A stretch of 19,487 bases of DNA from JBEEMU01 sp043778315 (GTDB lineage: Bacteria; Bacteroidota; Bacteroidia; Chitinophagales; Saprospiraceae): contig JAYWGJ010000311.1 of assembly GCA_043778315.1 (NCBI GenBank), forward strand, positions 1-19,487. Direction: 5' to 3'. The position numbers were made by a program, and so were the translations under genes. Positions 15,125 through 19,487 of the stretch are shown in pieces. Every line of letters begins with the position of its first letter. Positions within the stretch are counted from its first letter, which is position 1. The notes under the pieces were generated by a model. It did no database searches, was not told the DNA's origin, and worked only from the letters and a program-made list of their open reading frames with translations.

Positions 15125-18100
15125 TTAATTAGTTAAAACAATTACCTTTTGCGTCAAAATAGTATCATCGCCCAACTGTACTTTAACGATATACATACCC
15201 GATTGCAGTATGCGTACCGTTGTCGACGCACTATTTTGAGGAGTTACTGTGGCTTCTACTACCTGACCGTATATATTATATACCGTCATCGAGCCTGCTT
15301 CGTGTATCGGAGTACTCCATACCAAATTGAGGTCGCCCTTAGTAGGGTTCGGGTAGATTTGCGCAGTAAGGTCTTTTTGTACGGTCGTTTTCGCCGCTCT
15401 TACTTTCGGTTTCGCTACTCTCCACCGCACACCTTGTGCAATGCAAATCGCCTTATCGTCATAAAAAGTAAGGTCGTAGTCGGCAAGTAATGCCCGTGCT
15501 TTGTACACCACATTGCCGCCGCTATACGGGCATTGCGCCGCGATAGCCTGCAAAAGCGTTTTGTTGTAGTCGCCTAACTCGTTATTGCCTTTGCTAACCG
15601 TAGCGTAAGCAATATCGTTTACTTGTTTTTCGTTTGCCTCAAACACTTTGCCGTCGGGTGCCGTGCCGTTGCGGAGCAGCAGCGCGTCCAATTCAGTCGC
15701 GTTTTCGGCAACTATCGCCGCTTGCAATTGCGCGCTGCTGTTACGTACCACCTTAAAGGCATTTGCCGCCGCTTCGTACTGATTTGCTAAGGCAGTACGC
15801 GCCGCTTCGGTGAGCGTAGTATCAGCGAGTTGATTACTCAAACCCTCTAAAGCCTGCTCGTAGCCTGCTGCCTGCGTATCGTAGTTTGCCAACTGCTGTT
15901 TTGCTGTTGCGTTAAGCACCAGAGCCGCTTCGCTGTCTTTATCCAAATTGGTATAAATACCTACGCCTTCGGTTGCCTTTTGCGTCGCAAAGTTGCCAAA
16001 ATCAGGGTCTTGCAGCAGCGCAGGGTCTTCTTGTATTTTTTGGTACAAGTCGCGCTCCGCCGCCCACTTTGACCCTTCTTCATACACCACAAACTCGAGG
16101 CTGTCTTGCGCGACCAATCGGTTCAACGGATTAGCTGTAAATGGCGTAGTACTACCTGCGCAATTGGTGATATTAGCAGTATTTGTAGTAGTAAACCAGT
16201 TTGGAAGCACGGCAGCAGGAAAAGTAGGTAAAAACTCGGGGTTAGTCGCATTATTAACGATAAAGAGACTTTGTAATGGATTACCCGCATGATTTGCGCC
16301 CCAAGCGGTAAAGGGTCCTACAAATTTATTGCCTTGCAGTATTTGTCCGCCAGTAATGCCACTCGAGCCATAGAGCAAACCTGTATTATGTCTGTTCATA
16401 AGATTAGCACGCAGGACGGTACCATTGCAAGTACCGCTTATGCCTATACCTGTACCTGTTCGTTCGGTCGTATTGCTACAAATCAGCGCGGAAGCACTTG
16501 CGTTATTTTGTATAGCGGTCGCGTTAGGGAGTATTACGCCTGCATTAGGCGTAGTAATAGTATTGCTCGCTACACGCACCTTAGTAGTACCGCTTATCTG
16601 TATGCCATAGAGATTAGTGGCATGATTGCAATTGACGGTATTGCCCTCTATGCTCAAGCCTGGAGGCACGGTAGGCACATTAGGGACAGACACACCGTTA
16701 CTTATAGAGTTGGCACTCAGTACCTTGATACCGACTAAGGCATTTTGATTGAGGGTGATGGTATTGCTTATTACGCTATTATTGATAGGATTGCTAGGAC
16801 TGATAGGATTGCTAGCATAGAGCGCACCGCCTTGTATCTGTATGGCAGCACTCGCAGGCGCGATACTAGGGTTAGCATAGTTAATGGTATTTCCCCTAAC
16901 CAACATACCTGTAAGCCCAGCCGTACCATTCACGACAAATACGCCCATTTGCGTACAATTAATGGTATTATTGGTAATGCTAATGGCATTAGCAAGAGGA
17001 AAATTGGCATTCGTCAATGCCGCTATACCCTGTGCAACATTAGTCATCGTGTTGTCTGCTGCGGTGATACTGCTGCCTTCGGCGCGAATACCGCGAGCGC
17101 AATTATTGAAACTACGCACAGAAGCCGTGCTACCTGTATTTACTACTTGCAGTACGCTGCCTTCTCTCACCCAAATACCTGTATTATTGGTATTTTCCAT
17201 ATTGCTAAACGTTGCTTTATCTACGTTCAGTTTAGCGTTTCGGGCAGTGATGCCGTACTCTAAATTGTTGAAGGTACTGGACAAGTTAGTGTAGCCACCT
17301 TGAGCAGATGTTTGTACATTAAATGTTCCCACATCATTTAAGTCAATACCTATCGAGCCGCGTCTATTGCAAAAAGGTGGCAGTAGCGTGGCATTAGTGG
17401 TAGCAAACCGATTATTAGATAGCCCTTTCTGTGTGATGTTGTGCATCAAAAACGTATTTGTACCAGTTGGTTCACGCGGTACTTGTATGCCTATGTCGTT
17501 GTTCAAAAAACTATAGTTCTGACAATCAATATTAGACTTATCGCGCAGCGTAATACCCACTAATGCGTCGCTAATAGTTGTATTGAAACCTAGAAAAGAA
17601 CCTGCTACATCTATGCCCTGCCACATTCTGCAACCTGTCCCTTTAAAGGTAGAATTTGGCGCGCCTAAAAAATACCCTGGCACAATGATTTTCGCATCGG
17701 GGTACATTATAAACTGACAATTTCGTACCTCTATATTTACATCTATAACTAAAGTACAATTAAAATACTTTGTTTGATTAGACATTGCATATACACCACT
17801 TGTTAATATTGCAGAAATACTACCATTAGCAATCAGAGTACTCATTAATATCTGCGTAGCAGGATTTGTGCCTATCAGGTCTTTTGGCGTAGGTGCGACG
17901 ATGCAGGTAAAAGTATTGGCGGGTATCGTGACCGCTATACTCGTGCTAGCACTACACGCGCCGCTAGATGCTGACACCACATAAGTAGCCGAAGTACTTA
18001 CGGTAAATGTATTTGAGGTGCTTTGCTGCGACTGCGGACCGCTCCAAATATAAAAACCATTAGCGGGATTAGTACACGTCAGCGTCACCGACCCGCAATT

Positions 18101-19345
18101 AGAGGTTTGCGTGACGGTAGGCGGTACGGGCGTAGCCGTGACCGTTAGGGAGGTCGTGGTACGTCCCGAAATATTGAGGTCGGTCGGGTTTAAGCCATCG
18201 TAGTCTTCTATGACGCGGGTTAGTGTAACCGTACCCGTTGCGGTAGTCACTAAGGCAGGTATCGGCGCGCCGATAACGCCATTTACAATATTGAGTCCTG
18301 TGGCGTGTTGTTTAGTCACCGTATAGGTAAGTAAAGGGCTGCCGTTAGCCGTAGTCCAAGTATAGCGTACTCGCACACCGCTCAACATACAGTAATCCCT
18401 TGCGGCAATAGGTGCGCAATTATTCGCGGTAGCAGTCTGCAAAGCGGGGAAGTCGTCGGCTACGAGTTCTATATTGTCTATATTGAAAAAGCTGCCTTCG
18501 GTATTTGTCGGGTCCAAAGCAGTATTATTTTTGACGGGCGTAAGCCACAGTGAAGCCGCATTAAACCCTGCACTTAGCGAAAACGTATTACCTACTCGCG
18601 CCCAAGCACCTGTATTGAGCGGTGTACCGCTTGCAGGCGTAACAAAGGTGCGCGTAAATATATCAGCAATATTATTCGTTATTGCTATAGTTACAATATC
18701 AGATGTATTGATAGGTGGGCTAGTTGTACGAGCTGTGTTTACGTTAGTTAGAGCATTGGGGTTAAAAAGAGCAGCTCTTAAACCAATATTTTGCGCCGTG
18801 CTTGAGTTAGCATAATGTTGTTCGCGTACCGCGAAAAAATACCTGTTAGTAGCGTTTGTATTCGTAAATCCATTAATATCTACTAATACACTTTCTTCTA
18901 TAGTACACCCAAATATAGGAATGCGCATTGCAGTAGCGTTTGAAGTATCAACAACACGAATAATAGTACCCTCGGGTGTAGTTGGCGTTGTTCCTTCGGG
19001 ACAATTTCCAAAATAAGCCGCCATATTGAGGCAGCCGCCCACATTATTAAAGCTCGAAAAAGCAAAAGCAGGCGTAGCCGTACTTGCACTATTTGCACCA
19101 GGTAGCGCAAAGTTAGGCGAGTGTGCTGCCCATGTAAGACCGCTATTAAATCCACCTGCATTATCAAACCAGCCCATACCGTACCATATATTAGGAGAGG
19201 TTGCGGTTGTATTAGGAATAGCACCCATTATTTCAGGGTTTCGTACTATATTACAAGTACCCTGCGCGCCTGCCCCTATCGGCAAGCCTACTATACCGAG
19301 CATGACTCCGAGCCACGCTATATATTGATTGATTATTTTTATCAT
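15125..19345 (-). CDS. Large secreted parallel beta-helix protein with T9SS sorting domain
   Basis: A 1406-aa exported protein. A signal peptide (1-27, ending GAGAQ) is followed by a Ser/Thr/Asn-rich jelly-roll-like region (30-300, ending FNIDNIELVADDF, typical of carbohydrate-binding-like domains), then beta-sandwich segments including an Ig/PKD-like domain at about 405-475 (YIWSGPQS, TYVVSAS). Residues about 520-1030 form many parallel beta-helix coils, with recurring forms such as NNTI, GNTINY, SNTI and GIGISG (pectate-lyase/NosD-like fold). Residues 1085-1270 are Ala/Glu/Gln-rich and helical, unusual after a beta-helix. The T9SS type A sorting domain is at about 1325-1406 (IYPNPTKGDLNL, VYNIYGQVV, SGMYIVKV, KVIVLTN). 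Function may be adhesion or polysaccharide interaction; no catalytic residues are assigned. ATG at 19345 directly begins the signal peptide. Confidence 0.88.
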   Translation of the reverse strand: MIKIINQYIAWLGVMLGIVGLPIGAGAQGTCNIVRNPEIMGAIPNTTATSPNIWYGMGWFDNAGGFNSGLTWAAHSPNFALPGANSASTATPAFAFSSFNNVGGCLNMAAYFGNCPEGTTPTTPEGTIIRVVDTSNATAMRIPIFGCTIEESVLVDINGFTNTNATNRYFFAVREQHYANSSTAQNIGLRAALFNPNALTNVNTARTTSPPINTSDIVTIAITNNIADIFTRTFVTPASGTPLNTGAWARVGNTFSLSAGFNAASLWLTPVKNNTALDPTNTEGSFFNIDNIELVADDFPALQTATANNCAPIAARDYCMLSGVRVRYTWTTANGSPLLTYTVTKQHATGLNIVNGVIGAPIPALVTTATGTVTLTRVIEDYDGLNPTDLNISGRTTTSLTVTATPVPPTVTQTSNCGSVTLTCTNPANGFYIWSGPQSQQSTSNTFTVSTSATYVVSASSGACSASTSIAVTIPANTFTCIVAPTPKDLIGTNPATQILMSTLIANGSISAILTSGVYAMSNQTKYFNCTLVIDVNIEVRNCQFIMYPDAKIIVPGYFLGAPNSTFKGTGCRMWQGIDVAGSFLGFNTTISDALVGITLRDKSNIDCQNYSFLNNDIGIQVPREPTGTNTFLMHNITQKGLSNNRFATTNATLLPPFCNRRGSIGIDLNDVGTFNVQTSAQGGYTNLSSTFNNLEYGITARNAKLNVDKATFSNMENTNNTGIWVREGSVLQVVNTGSTASVRSFNNCARGIRAEGSSITAADNTMTNVAQGIAALTNANFPLANAISITNNTINCTQMGVFVVNGTAGLTGMLVRGNTINYANPSIAPASAAIQIQGGALYASNPISPSNPINNSVISNTITLNQNALVGIKVLSANSISNGVSVPNVPTVPPGLSIEGNTVNCNHATNLYGIQISGTTKVRVASNTITTPNAGVILPNATAIQNNASASALICSNTTERTGTGIGISGTCNGTVLRANLMNRHNTGLLYGSSGITGGQILQGNKFVGPFTAWGANHAGNPLQSLFIVNNATNPEFLPTFPAAVLPNWFTTTNTANITNCAGSTTPFTANPLNRLVAQDSLEFVVYEEGSKWAAERDLYQKIQEDPALLQDPDFGNFATQKATEGVGIYTNLDKDSEAALVLNATAKQQLANYDTQAAGYEQALEGLSNQLADTTLTEAARTALANQYEAAANAFKVVRNSSAQLQAAIVAENATELDALLLRNGTAPDGKVFEANEKQVNDIAYATVSKGNNELGDYNKTLLQAIAAQCPYSGGNVVYKARALLADYDLTFYDDKAICIAQGVRWRVAKPKVRAAKTTVQKDLTAQIYPNPTKGDLNLVWSTPIHEAGSMTVYNIYGQVVEATVTPQNSASTTVRILQSGMYIVKVQLGDDTILTQKVIVLTN

Positions 19346-19487
19346 TAGATTATTGTTTTTTAAAAATTAGGAACTTCGTTAAGATATAGTAGCGTTTGCG
19401 AAATAGGAACGCAAAATATTACGTCACTACCTCACAAACGCCACCGTTTTCGGAGTGTTCTTATCTGTCCGTATTTTAAGGGAAAAT
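19346..19487. other. Upstream region of the beta-helix gene
   Basis: 142 bp with no credible gene. It has nested inverted repeats: GCGTTTG (19392-19398) with CAAACGC (19435-19441), and TTTGCG (19395-19400) with CGCAAA (19410-19415), which are mutually exclusive. The A-rich leader next to the ATG contains no clear ribosome site or complete TAxxTTTG. Confidence 0.45.

Noticed and set aside
16289..17294. Several plus-strand open frames opposite the beta-helix gene
   Set aside because: They mirror the repetitive coils of the 1406-aa protein, and no signal peptide or domain is visible in them.
19427..19487. Possible C-terminal end of another minus-strand gene (19 open codons ending TAG)
   Set aside because: An open stretch this short is expected by chance, and the residues match no family I recognise.

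Overview
The window looks like a chromosomal segment from a member of the Bacteroidota. Two adjacent genes encode secreted proteins ending in type IX secretion (Por) sorting domains. Start codons follow A-rich leaders with no clear Shine-Dalgarno. Several gene starts lie just downstream of TAxxTTTG, the Bacteroidota -7 promoter motif. The housekeeping proteins (GlnRS, ThyA, PrmC, DapB, arginine decarboxylase) read as Bacteroidota-like, but the genus cannot be told from the sequence alone.

Layout. Bases 1-1341 hold the 3' part of glnS. Bases 1374-4813 hold a tightly packed three-gene cassette: a DUF262 (ParB/Srx-fold, GmrS-like) protein, an AAA ATPase with a DUF3696 tail, and an unrecognised 302-aa protein. 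It is clearly more AT-rich than its surroundings (sampled 60-base lines are about 27-35% GC, against about 60% in a thiolase line) and looks like acquired DNA, plausibly a defence or genome-conflict module. Bases 4851-6579 hold a small acidic hypothetical protein and an acetyl-CoA acetyltransferase. A 345-bp gap follows, holding a structured element with imperfect terminal inverted repeats (MITE-like) and an intrinsic terminator. Bases 6925-9719 hold an agmatinase-type ureohydrolase, thyA and prmC. Paired GC-rich hairpins separate prmC from a convergent DEDDh exonuclease gene. A divergent promoter region then leads to a rhodanese and to arginine decarboxylase (speA), which converges on dapB.

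Bases 13075-13456 contain no gene but a dense cluster of palindromes, including four tandem units of about 32 bp. Bases 13457-19345 carry two large minus-strand genes for T9SS cargo proteins: a propeller-like 530-aa protein and a 1406-aa parallel beta-helix protein, with an intrinsic terminator between them.

Functional links. The arginine decarboxylase makes agmatine and the ureohydrolase could convert it to putrescine, so the two may form one polyamine route although four genes lie between them. The candidate novel system is the DUF262/DUF3696-ATPase/unknown cassette. The most unusual non-coding features are the 253-bp element at 6589-6841 and the palindrome cluster upstream of dapB.
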